Shown here: positions 19,439 to 26,411 of the stretch, piece by piece
Position numbering within the stretch: the first letter of the stretch is position 1
How the letters are laid out: every line of letters begins with the position of its first letter
DNA from: Rhizobiales bacterium 63-22
Lineage (GTDB): Bacteria > Pseudomonadota > Alphaproteobacteria > Rhizobiales > Rhizobiaceae
Assembly (NCBI GenBank): GCA_001898995.1
Contig: MKVZ01000017.1
Location: 178,225-215,933 of the forward strand
Reading direction: 5' to 3'
DNA: 37,709 nucleotides
Program-made: the position numbers and the translations under genes
Notes under the pieces: model-generated
Database searches by the model: none
What the model was told of the DNA's origin: nothing
The model's input: only the letters and a program-made list of their open reading frames with translations

Positions 19439-19809
19439 CCGACATGGAAGACAAGACGCAGGAAAAGCCCGCCTTCTCCGCCTCCGCCATTCCGCAGGAC
19501 GAGCTTCTGCGGATGACGGACGATATCATCGCCGCGCTGAAGACGGTCTACGACCCGGAAATCCCCGCCGACATCTACGAGCTGGGCCTCGTCTACAAGA
19601 TCGACATCGAGGACGACCGCACGGTCAAGATCGAGATGACGCTGACCGCCCCCGGCTGCCCGGTCGCCGGCGAAATGCCGGGCTGGGTGCAGAACGCCGT
19701 CAGCGCGGTGGAGGGCGTCTCCTTCGTAGAGGTTACCATGACCTTCGATCCGCCGTGGACGCCCGACCGCATGTCGGAGGAGGCGCAGGTCGCGGTCGGC
19801 TGGTACTGA
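19435..19809 (+). CDS. sufT: DUF59/MIP18-family Fe-S assembly protein SufT
   Basis: A 124-residue protein of the SufT/PaaD-like DUF59 family, which helps mature Fe-S proteins downstream of the scaffold. It has the family blocks DPEIPADIYELGLVYKI, TLTAPGCPVAGEMPGWV and VTMTFDPPWTPDRMS. The start ATG overlaps the sufS stop in ATGA, so translation is probably coupled. The frame is open for 43 codons further upstream, inside sufS, which is not used. No A-type carrier gene (sufA/iscA) follows; the next gene is an unrelated secreted protein. Confidence 0.92.
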   Translation: MTDMEDKTQEKPAFSASAIPQDELLRMTDDIIAALKTVYDPEIPADIYELGLVYKIDIEDDRTVKIEMTLTAPGCPVAGEMPGWVQNAVSAVEGVSFVEVTMTFDPPWTPDRMSEEAQVAVGWY

Positions 19810-19916
19810 CCGGCGAACGGTCATATTTCCGACCGCAAGCAAGCGCATATTGCCGGCATGAAGGCAGGATGAAAGAGACAAACCGGAGCCTGTCTTCCCG
19901 ACAAGGAGGATGTGTC

Positions 19917-20288
19917 ATGAAGACTTGGCTTGTTGCGCTTGGACTGGTCGCGGCATCCACCGCCGCAGCCCTTGCTGCGGAACCCGCGAAGATGGCCAAC
20001 ACGGCATCTGGGAAGATACTGGTCACGCCCAAAGGCATGACGCTTTACACCTTCGACAAGGACGTCGGCGGAAAGTCGATGTGCAATGCGAAGTGCCTGA
20101 AAATGTGGCCTGCATTTCACGCTGGCGTGTCGGCGAAACCGGAAGACGATTTCACTGTCGTGAAAGGCGCCGACGGCAAGGATATGTGGGCGTATAAAGG
20201 CAAGCCGCTCTATCGTTACCACGACGACAAGAAGGCCGGCGATGTGAAGGGCGATGGCAAGGGCGGCGTCTGGCACGTCGTGAAATAG
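19917..20288 (+). CDS. COG4315 secreted protein with CxxxC motif
   Basis: A 123-residue periplasmic protein with a clear signal peptide (KTWLVALGLVAASTAAALAA). The mature part carries TLYTFDKDVGGKSMC, a CNAKCLKMWP motif (C56, C60) and PLYRYHDDKKAGDVKGDG near the C-terminus, the pattern of the COG4315 'secreted repeat of unknown function' family. Its biochemical role is unknown; a heme or redox link has been suggested for relatives but cannot be seen here. The ribosome site AAGGAGGA precedes ATG 19917. Its last 36 codons lie within the 290-bp left direct repeat; the last 34 codons are duplicated at the far end of the island. Confidence 0.85.
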   Translation: MKTWLVALGLVAASTAAALAAEPAKMANTASGKILVTPKGMTLYTFDKDVGGKSMCNAKCLKMWPAFHAGVSAKPEDDFTVVKGADGKDMWAYKGKPLYRYHDDKKAGDVKGDGKGGVWHVVK

Positions 20289-20471
20289 AACATTTCCGGC
20301 AAACCGCCTGAACAGGCCCGGTACATCGACCGCTGGGCCTGTTGGTGCGGGCTGTAAAAAATCCGGCTGAAATTCTTCTCCAGCTTGACATGGCTCAATT
20401 CTGGAGCGATTTAACGATGCGCCACATGGCCGGGCGGGTATGATGTAATGGTAGCCTGTCAGCTTCCCAAG
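20182..20471 (+). repeat. Left 290-bp direct repeat (att region) of the tRNA-Gly island
   Basis: This segment aligns without gaps to 35211-35500 (constant offset 15029). It covers the end of the COG4315 gene, its downstream hairpin (CAGGCCC/GGGCCTG, 20314-20341), the tRNA promoter region and the 5' half of the tRNA-Gly gene up to the 3' side of the anticodon loop. I count six mismatches, at 20206, 20322, 20334, 20337, 20344 and 20391; the last 80 bases are identical. Crossover probably lay in that identical stretch. Confidence 0.93.
20434..20471 (+). pseudogene. Displaced 5' half of tRNA-Gly(CCC)
   Basis: The first 38 bases of the tRNA, from the acceptor strand GCGGGTA through the CTTCCCAAG anticodon loop, are identical to 35463-35500. 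After G20471 the sequence departs into island DNA, so no tRNA can be made here, although the original promoter is retained upstream. Confidence 0.92.
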
Positions 20472-20819
20472 GATACTCGCTATGGTTGTATAACCTGACT
20501 GTAATCACAATTTTACAATTATATTCAGTGATTTAGCCTTGTTCCTACGCTTGGCTTTCCTTGGAATTTTAGCTCGAAAATAACCCAGAAGTTGCACCGG
20601 TTTTTGAGGGGAAAGGGCCTTTCTGTAAGTCGTGATTTACGGACTGTAATGAAGTCTTTCTTATGCGAGTTACGTCGCACCGCAGCGGCACCAGTAATCG
20701 CCCACCTCAATCCAGCGTGGTCTTCCATAGGATACGGTGTTTTGTGTCGGCTTGAGGGTTCGCGTTGTCTGGGTCGGTAACTGAGGGGATCTTCGTCTCA
20801 TCGAACAAGGAGAGACGAT
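20472..20819. other. Left-end non-coding region of the island
   Basis: No convincing gene is present. The short open frames here lack ribosome sites and recognisable similarity. There are three scattered CTGTAA motifs, two of them within ACTGTAAT, and an imperfect TGTAA...TTTAC palindrome near 20628-20641. Such repeats next to an att site could be arm-type binding sites for the integrase, but this is speculative. The 3' part contains the ribosome site of the next small gene. Confidence 0.4.
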
Positions 20820-21086
20820 ATGACGATGACGAAAAACAACGAAGCCGTTCCCGCCGACAAGGTACTCATTGCAGAAGCAATTGCGGAAGGGCGGAAAATG
20901 ATCGAGGCGGGCAAGTCCAAGATCGATACCGCGCTGGCAATCTATGAAAAGCTTGAAGGCATGGAGCAGGACGTGATCGTCAAGGCCTTTATCGACGGTG
21001 CAACGCTGACGGAGAAAGGTGCTTTGACCTACTGGTACAATAGTCGGCGGCGCTTCGCGAAGGAAAGGCGCAACAAAGCTCGTTAA
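20820..21086 (+). CDS. Small hypothetical protein, 88 residues
   Basis: A short charged protein, predicted mostly helical, with a good ribosome site (AAGGAGAGA) before ATG 20820. The second half contains ATLTEKGALTYWYNSRRRF, followed by a basic tail (KERRNKAR). This small-residue/TYWYN/basic pattern reminds me of short proteins seen in other mobile elements, but I cannot name a family. The basic end would fit nucleic-acid binding. Its place between the att site and the polymerase suggests a role in replication or excision (for example as a directionality factor), but that is only positional inference. Confidence 0.6.
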   Translation: MTMTKNNEAVPADKVLIAEAIAEGRKMIEAGKSKIDTALAIYEKLEGMEQDVIVKAFIDGATLTEKGALTYWYNSRRRFAKERRNKAR

Positions 21087-21129
21087 AAACGTTGTTTTAT
21101 TAGCAAAACTTTATTCCGCTATATGTATA

Positions 21130-21274
21130 CGTAAATGTGCAATATGGGAGTGGGAAGGTAAGCAAATACGGATTCTGCGTCTCAACGATTCATTTAATTG
21201 CACTGATATTTTCATAACCTGAAAAAATCCGTAAATGTTTTATATGGGTGTGGGGAAGCAAACATTTACGGATT
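21130..21274. repeat. Two related stem-loop repeats downstream of the DNA polymerase gene
   Basis: The right copy is a perfect 15-bp inverted repeat: AATCCGTAAATGTTT (21226-21240) and its complement at 21260-21274, around a 19-nt loop containing ATATGGGTGTGGGGAAG. The left copy (about 21130-21173) repeats the same layout with changes: CGTAAATGT, ATATGGGAGTGGGAAGG, then AAATACGGATT. Conservation of the loop as well as the arms argues against a simple terminator. The copies lie between two genes that point towards each other (the 88-residue gene and the polymerase gene). Confidence 0.75.
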
Positions 21275-21348
21275 TCATATTTCCATCATCGCCTACGGTA
21301 GGGGAAGGCGTGGGAAAAACTCTAAAATCGATGGAAAAAACACTTTCC

Positions 21349-24027
21349 TCATGCTGCGACCCTATCGAACGATTTTTGAGTTTTTTGCAGGGCTTCTCCC
21401 GGGATAAGCAACTCGATTTCTAACTCGGGATAAAATTCTGCTCGCAACTTCATCAGTGCTTCGATGACCCTGTCGGTATCGGGCGTGCGATGTGGCTCGA
21501 AAGGCTTTCTCTTGCCGTTGTCGATATCGCTGATTTTGCACGGTATACCGCAACTCACCAGCGCCAGAATGAAATCCGAATGCTTCAATTTCCGGTTACT
21601 GCGGATGAGATCGAACCCTGCCTGACGTTGCTGATAAGCCCGCGTTAGGTCCTCCCGAAGCCTTTTGATGTCTCCATCAGTTTGCCGCAGATATTTTTTG
21701 GCTCGGTCTTCAAGAGAATCCTTTGATGTGCGGTACGTCATGAACGCGTTGAAATCTTCAAGCGATTTCAGAACACGAGGAGACTTTTTGTCATAGCTTT
21801 CCCAGTTTTCGCGCACGAGGTTGAATTCTGTAACGTCCTCGACTGGCCGCGTTTCGAATGTGAGGTGAGCGTGCTGGCTACCTTCGAATTCGAAGATGGT
21901 ATCGCGTGCGTTTACAGGCGTTCTTTTCCAGTCGAATTCCATCGATAGACGCTTGGTCACAGACTTAAAAACGAAATCGGTTTCACCGCGCAGCATTTCC
22001 TTTATGCCCACGCCCGATTTGTATTCGAATTTCTGACCGGGACGACGGTTTAGGAACAGGCGTAGCGTCTCTTGGTTCTCTTCAAATGAATCGTTGAGCG
22101 GATTTGTCTTGATGCCCCCTTTTTGCAAAACGATACCGTTATCACCGTCGCCCATTTTCAACGTTGCCGCGCCGCGGGTTCGCCAGCCGACAGGTTGGCG
22201 AACTGTATGTTTGATCTCCAAAGGATTGCTGCTGTCGAGTTGACTGCGAGCTGCTCGAAAGGACTTGAACAACTCCCCATTGGTCGCCCGCTCAATATCC
22301 TGGTCACTAGCATTTGAGAGAAAGCCGTCGGTCGTGACGCTGAAGACATGCACATGTTCGGAGAAGCCGTTGAGAATTTCGCCGAGGACCGCTCTCGTGT
22401 ACAACGTAATGAATGATGCGAAATACGGCTGTGTGATCTTACTTGGCGGAAGCGCTTCCATTCCGTCGTTTTGAAGGTTGTATACGCGTTTTTCGCGAAG
22501 GCCCTGTGCCGTCTTTCCGTAGGTGCTGTTTCCTACCTCTTTCCAGAAAAGGTTGTCAAAAGTTCCCTTTGGGTGCGCCATGCGCTTTTCGATGCTGATC
22601 TTGATGAAGTCTCTGAAAACTGAATGCTGGCGATTGGTTGGGACATGTACACCCTTACGGAATGTCAATCGTGCGCCGAGTTTCTTGGCCAGATACAGCT
22701 CTGGTGCCGCGCACTTCGAGTTCCCTTTGCGGGGAAAGATAATCCCATTCGCTGTACGAACAGGCAGAGTTGGAAAGCGTACAGACACAGGGAACTCGAA
22801 ATCCACTGAGAAGTAACTGAGGTCGAGCGGGCGGACGTCATCAAGGGTTGTCAGATTGGTGATGTTATCCCAGTCAGGCATGCCAATTAATGACATCGCC
22901 GTGGTATACGCCGAACTGAGGTCGTGATCCCTCCAGTGGCCTTCATCTGCAACACCGAATATGAACTGCTCGTTCCGGCCTCCGTGGTAGGTCTCCGTGA
23001 TGAACGCCTCGTTGAAATACGCCTCCTCCTTCAGTGGCGTTACGATCTTGGTTTTGAAATAGCCGTCTTTCTTGCTGTAGACTTTCTGTTTGACGGTTTC
23101 GCGCCCCAAGATTTGGTCGCTGTCCAAACCGTTTTGTTCCCAACCTAAGAGCAGCAGCTTGGTCCCAAAGGAGGTCAAGGTCGCTGGCATTTTGAAAGAT
23201 GCGAAGAGCGTCTGGCTCTGTTGTATGACACGCTCGGCAAAGCGGACGCACACCTGAGCATCGCGGATCGCATATTCGCGAAATTCGCTCCATCGCTCCG
23301 TTCTGAAGCGCCCCATGTTCTCTTTAATTTCCCTGTCTTCCTGCGGGGTTTCGCCGAGTTGAATCTTCGGGAAGCCAAGAAGATCACCAATACCTGCCAG
23401 CGATTTCGCGTTGCTCGGCGCAAGCAAGATGGTGTCGCGGACAAGGACGCTGAACGCTGCAATCTGTGTATCTGCTTTGCCAAATTCTACGGAAATAGCA
23501 TTGTCGATGCTGACGAATGTGCTTCTGACATTGGAGGTTAGCCGAGCATTGTCCTTGAAGTCGCTGAATGCGGGAAAATCGGCGCGGATGAAATGGCCAA
23601 GAAGGTAGATGGAGTTCGGCAACTTTAAATCGGGGAATTTCTCGATCAGTGAGCCTATTGCAAACCCCACAAATTCGCTCAGGGTTAAGCGCTGATCCGC
23701 ATCGGGAATAATGATCCCGTCAGCTTCAGGTGCATCAGCCTGTGCGTCTTTGGTGATCAGTTTGATTGAAAACTGGTAGGAAAGAAGCTCGTTTTTTGCA
23801 CCTGCTTCGATGGTGCTCTCCAGTTCACGCGCAGCTATCGACTGGTATTCGGTGTCAAAACCTATAAGGAGATGAGCGTTTTGCTCTTTCTTTCGTCGCC
23901 GTTTTTTGCCGGCGACAGGGGGCTCGGAAATATTCTGGCTTTGAATAGTGACGGTCTTTTTCCGGCCACCGTGATCGTCTGGTTCGATCTTGAAGGTGAA
24001 TTCGTTCGCAAGCGTGGACTTATGCAT
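21349..24027 (-). CDS. Family B DNA polymerase of the primer-independent type (piPolB), pipolin hallmark
   Basis: An 892-residue DNA polymerase with proofreading. Exonuclease motifs are GFDTEY (residues 56-61), GHFIRADF (Exo II-like, 144-151) and YAIRDAQV (Exo III, 252-259). The polymerase part has YHGGRNEQF (YxGG-type, 347-355), motif A HDLSSAYTTAM (D369), motif B KEVGNSTYGK (496-505) and motif C SVTTDGF (D567). The tetrapeptide RTRG (616-619) in GWRTRGA corresponds to the KTRG motif that replaces KxY in piPolB. Between motifs A and B about 120 residues leave room for a TPR2-like insertion. piPolBs copy DNA without a primer and are thought to replicate their own element. The ribosome site AAGGGAG precedes ATG 24027. 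It diverges from the integrase gene. A protein-primed polymerase is the main alternative, but no terminal protein gene is seen. Confidence 0.87.
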   Translation of the reverse strand: MHKSTLANEFTFKIEPDDHGGRKKTVTIQSQNISEPPVAGKKRRRKKEQNAHLLIGFDTEYQSIAARELESTIEAGAKNELLSYQFSIKLITKDAQADAPEADGIIIPDADQRLTLSEFVGFAIGSLIEKFPDLKLPNSIYLLGHFIRADFPAFSDFKDNARLTSNVRSTFVSIDNAISVEFGKADTQIAAFSVLVRDTILLAPSNAKSLAGIGDLLGFPKIQLGETPQEDREIKENMGRFRTERWSEFREYAIRDAQVCVRFAERVIQQSQTLFASFKMPATLTSFGTKLLLLGWEQNGLDSDQILGRETVKQKVYSKKDGYFKTKIVTPLKEEAYFNEAFITETYHGGRNEQFIFGVADEGHWRDHDLSSAYTTAMSLIGMPDWDNITNLTTLDDVRPLDLSYFSVDFEFPVSVRFPTLPVRTANGIIFPRKGNSKCAAPELYLAKKLGARLTFRKGVHVPTNRQHSVFRDFIKISIEKRMAHPKGTFDNLFWKEVGNSTYGKTAQGLREKRVYNLQNDGMEALPPSKITQPYFASFITLYTRAVLGEILNGFSEHVHVFSVTTDGFLSNASDQDIERATNGELFKSFRAARSQLDSSNPLEIKHTVRQPVGWRTRGAATLKMGDGDNGIVLQKGGIKTNPLNDSFEENQETLRLFLNRRPGQKFEYKSGVGIKEMLRGETDFVFKSVTKRLSMEFDWKRTPVNARDTIFEFEGSQHAHLTFETRPVEDVTEFNLVRENWESYDKKSPRVLKSLEDFNAFMTYRTSKDSLEDRAKKYLRQTDGDIKRLREDLTRAYQQRQAGFDLIRSNRKLKHSDFILALVSCGIPCKISDIDNGKRKPFEPHRTPDTDRVIEALMKLRAEFYPELEIELLIPGEALQKTQKSFDRVAA

Positions 24028-24136
24028 CTACTCCCTTTCTAGAGTTGACCACATCGAAGTGTGGGGAGCGGCGATATAATCCTAAAGGCTTCCTAATGCA
24101 AGCTCGCGTTGTGGCGTTGAGCAATGCCCTGCGTCG

Positions 24137-24151
24137 GCGGGATAATCCCGC
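24137..24151. promoter_or_regulatory. Perfect 15-bp palindrome in the polymerase/integrase divergent region
   Basis: GCGGGAT-A-ATCCCGC is a 7-1-7 palindrome 19 bases ahead of the integrase ATG and in the shared 143-bp promoter region. A TATAAT hexamer (24075-24080) lies upstream on the plus strand without a well-spaced -35. The palindrome is placed as an operator that could control both genes, possibly bound by the XRE protein of the island; binding is not shown. Confidence 0.4.
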
Positions 24152-24170
24152 TGTTACGAAAAGGGAACCT

Positions 24171-25259
24171 ATGTCGCTGGTAAAACGCGGAAATTCTAAA
24201 TTCTGGTATGTGCAGTTTCAGATCGACCATCAAATGATAATTCGGTCGACAAAGACGACCGACCGGAGAGTTGCCGAACAGGTCGCGGCGAAGATTCGAG
24301 CGGATGTTCATGCTGAAATACTGCTCGGAAAAAAGGAGCTGATCACCTTGGAAACTGCACTTCGACGCTTCGCCTACACAAAGGTTGGAACTGCGAATTA
24401 CCGCAATCTGGAAAGTCAGATCAGGATTATTCTCAGGTCAATCGACTGTTCGATCCCCTTGGTGAAGGTCAATTCGGACACGCTGGAACAGTTTCGGCAA
24501 AACCGGTTATCCCAAGGGTGCGGATCGCAGACGATCAAGCACGGAATGAATTGCCTGATGGGAGCAATCCGGCTTGCTCGAAAGGACGGCTACCAATGCC
24601 CGTCAGTCGACGCCCCTCTTATCAGAACAGCCAATTTCAGAGTGCGATATCTGAGCGTTGAGGAGGAACGTCGCCTACTGCATGAGTTGGACCCGACCCG
24701 TGTGACCAATGGTTTATCTGCGGAACCTGCTCGTCGTGCTGATCGCCAGAAATGGATGCAGGACAATTATGATCTGGTCATCATGCTGATTGACACCGGC
24801 GCACGCTATAGCGAAATCGCAAATATTGCGTGGAAGGACATCGATCTGAACGGCGGCGAAATACGCTTATGGCGCTCCAAGGTTCAAAACGAGAGCGTGA
24901 TTTACATGACGGATCGTGTGGAAACGATTCTTCGCCGTCGTCGGAGGGAGAGCAACGGTCTAACCGTCTTTGCCAATAAGGCGGGAGAGGGGCGTGGATA
25001 TTCGGCGATTGCCATCCGCAAGGCTTTTCGTCGCGCCGGTCTGGATGATTGTACGATCCACACGCTTCGGCATACCCACGCAACGCGCCTTGTTCAAAAC
25101 GGGCTATCGATCCAAGAGGTCAAAGCCGTGCTTGGTCACACCGATATCCGAACGACAATGCGATATGCTCATCTTGAGCAGGCTGTCGTCACCCGCAAAG
25201 CGCGCGACATCGTGAATGCCCTCAACGCCGCCAATTTCTCTGCTGAAGGTAGAGCGTAA
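24171..25259 (+). CDS. Tyrosine recombinase (integrase) of the island
   Basis: A 362-residue phage-type integrase. The N-terminal part (WYVQFQIDHQMIIRSTKTTD) resembles an arm-binding domain, followed by a core-binding domain. The catalytic residues are all there: arginine in DTGARYSEIA, HTLRHTHATRLV (HxxR), histidine in LGHTDIRTT and the nucleophilic tyrosine in MRYAHLEQA. I chose ATG 24171, with AAAAGGGAACCT before it, rather than the frame opening at 24045 which adds 42 unlikely residues. It should cut within the shared tRNA-Gly sequence at the island ends. Unlike most tRNA-targeting integrases its gene is about 3.7 kb from the nearest att site, with the polymerase gene between. Confidence 0.93.
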   Translation: MSLVKRGNSKFWYVQFQIDHQMIIRSTKTTDRRVAEQVAAKIRADVHAEILLGKKELITLETALRRFAYTKVGTANYRNLESQIRIILRSIDCSIPLVKVNSDTLEQFRQNRLSQGCGSQTIKHGMNCLMGAIRLARKDGYQCPSVDAPLIRTANFRVRYLSVEEERRLLHELDPTRVTNGLSAEPARRADRQKWMQDNYDLVIMLIDTGARYSEIANIAWKDIDLNGGEIRLWRSKVQNESVIYMTDRVETILRRRRRESNGLTVFANKAGEGRGYSAIAIRKAFRRAGLDDCTIHTLRHTHATRLVQNGLSIQEVKAVLGHTDIRTTMRYAHLEQAVVTRKARDIVNALNAANFSAEGRA

Positions 25260-25658
25260 GCATCTCAAGCTTATTGCCTAGCGTAAATTACACTGGGAAT
25301 CCCGCTGGTAAAGATGCTGACATCGTTGCGGTGGGGAGTTTCCTTTCTGTTTAATGCTAATGAGCATCTTTTAGATACCCGTGTCCGCATAGAGGAACCT
25401 GACAGAATTGTGATCTTTTATCTGGTTCGAATTTCGTGGCGGGTCTGTGAGAGACGGTAGCAGTGCGCGAAGAGCTGACATCGGCTGGCGGGAGTGAAAG
25501 ACCGATAAGGGGCCGGTGGCGGAATGTCAGCTTATTACGCGGGCCGTGCTTAAGCGGACATTCGAACCATCGATTGTCTGCCAATGTCGACCGTTTTGAT
25601 GGTGTGGCGCGCAGATCAGTATTCCGTTGAAAAGTTTTGCTCCCCCACAGATCCTGCT
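25260..25658. other. Non-coding stretch with relic sequence between integrase and nuclease genes
   Basis: No supported gene. Both flanking genes end here (convergent). The part around 25440-25570 contains GGCGGAATGTCAGC and GCGGACATTCGAACC. I recognise the style from non-coding relics scattered between genes in Rhizobiales, which often give false open frames. A 101-codon minus-strand frame (25357-25662) starts with TTG overlapping the nuclease stop and has no recognisable similarity. An interrupted hairpin AGATGCTGAC...GAGCATCT around 25312-25371 might act as terminator. Confidence 0.5.
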
Positions 25659-26411
25659 TCAACGCCGATCAAAATCTTGCCCGACCGCAGACCTCAGCAG
25701 CTCGATCAGTTCAATACGATTCGACGAAGCGGACGCCGATCGGAGCAAATAATCGTAATTGACTAGGAGTGCCGCGTTACGCCGTGGGTTTAGCAAAAGG
25801 ATGTCCGACCACATCGCACCTCCCTTCTCGATCGTTCGCGCATAACGCAAGAGCCAATACATCAGAACCTGGCGGAAATCGCCCGCCCCGAAATTACGAT
25901 CTGTGTGCTTCACCTCAATTAACGTTGAGCCGATCGCAAAGTCCCCATTTCCAGACGCTACCCAGCCGAGGCCAGGAATGAGGGGGGCATGCTCCAAAAT
26001 ATCTGATGGCCGTTGAGCTTGAACGCTCCTAAGCATCATCACTAGATTGCGAGAGGCATATTCGGCAACGAGAATGTCGTTCGGCTCGAGTTTCTCTGGA
26101 ATGCGAGCATCGAAATGGCGCCGCTGGCGCTGCGACGCGATCTTCAGGCATTCATCCCACGAGGCCACAACCCCAAGGAGTAACTCACTTTCGGCGCGCG
26201 CCATCGACAGTTCGAACACCATCGCCTTTTGAATCCGACTTTGTTCGATCAACTCGGACGGGATTGAGCTGATACCGGCGAAAGTGAACATCTTCGCGTT
26301 CAGGGCTTTGACCAGGCCGCCGGTCAGTCGGGGGAACAGTATGTCGAGAACGCCGGGAATGTCCCGCGCGACTGTCCTTGGATCGCGGGCTGGCAGTCGG
26401 TTAAACTGCAT
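25659..26411 (-). CDS. RecB-like PD-(D/E)xK nuclease, partner of the reverse transcriptase
   Basis: A 250-residue protein I cannot match to a named family. Its C-terminal half has a full RecB-type nuclease signature: GNGDFAIGS (D157), LIEVKHTD (E166 and K168) and DFRQVLMYW, where Q181 and Y185 form the QxxxY motif that marks RecB/Cas4/lambda-exonuclease relatives. The N-terminal 110 residues are helical and of unknown function. I start it at ATG 26411, inside the end of the reverse transcriptase gene (11-nt overlap, ATGCAGTTTAA), rather than at an earlier in-frame codon at 26459. The overlap implies translational coupling, and so a protein pair. A role in degrading phage DNA, or in processing the product of the reverse transcriptase, is inference. 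Confidence 0.75.
   Translation of the reverse strand: MQFNRLPARDPRTVARDIPGVLDILFPRLTGGLVKALNAKMFTFAGISSIPSELIEQSRIQKAMVFELSMARAESELLLGVVASWDECLKIASQRQRRHFDARIPEKLEPNDILVAEYASRNLVMMLRSVQAQRPSDILEHAPLIPGLGWVASGNGDFAIGSTLIEVKHTDRNFGAGDFRQVLMYWLLRYARTIEKGGAMWSDILLLNPRRNAALLVNYDYLLRSASASSNRIELIELLRSAVGQDFDRR

Noticed and set aside
24045..24080. TTGACC...TATAAT as a sigma-70 promoter for the integrase
   Set aside because: The spacer would be 24 bp, far from the usual 16-18; only the TATAAT hexamer is notable.
25357..25662. 101-codon minus-strand frame after the RecB-like nuclease, with TTGA overlap
   Set aside because: The overlap looked like coupling, but the frame starts with TTG, has no domain and spans relic-type intergenic sequence found widely in Rhizobiales.
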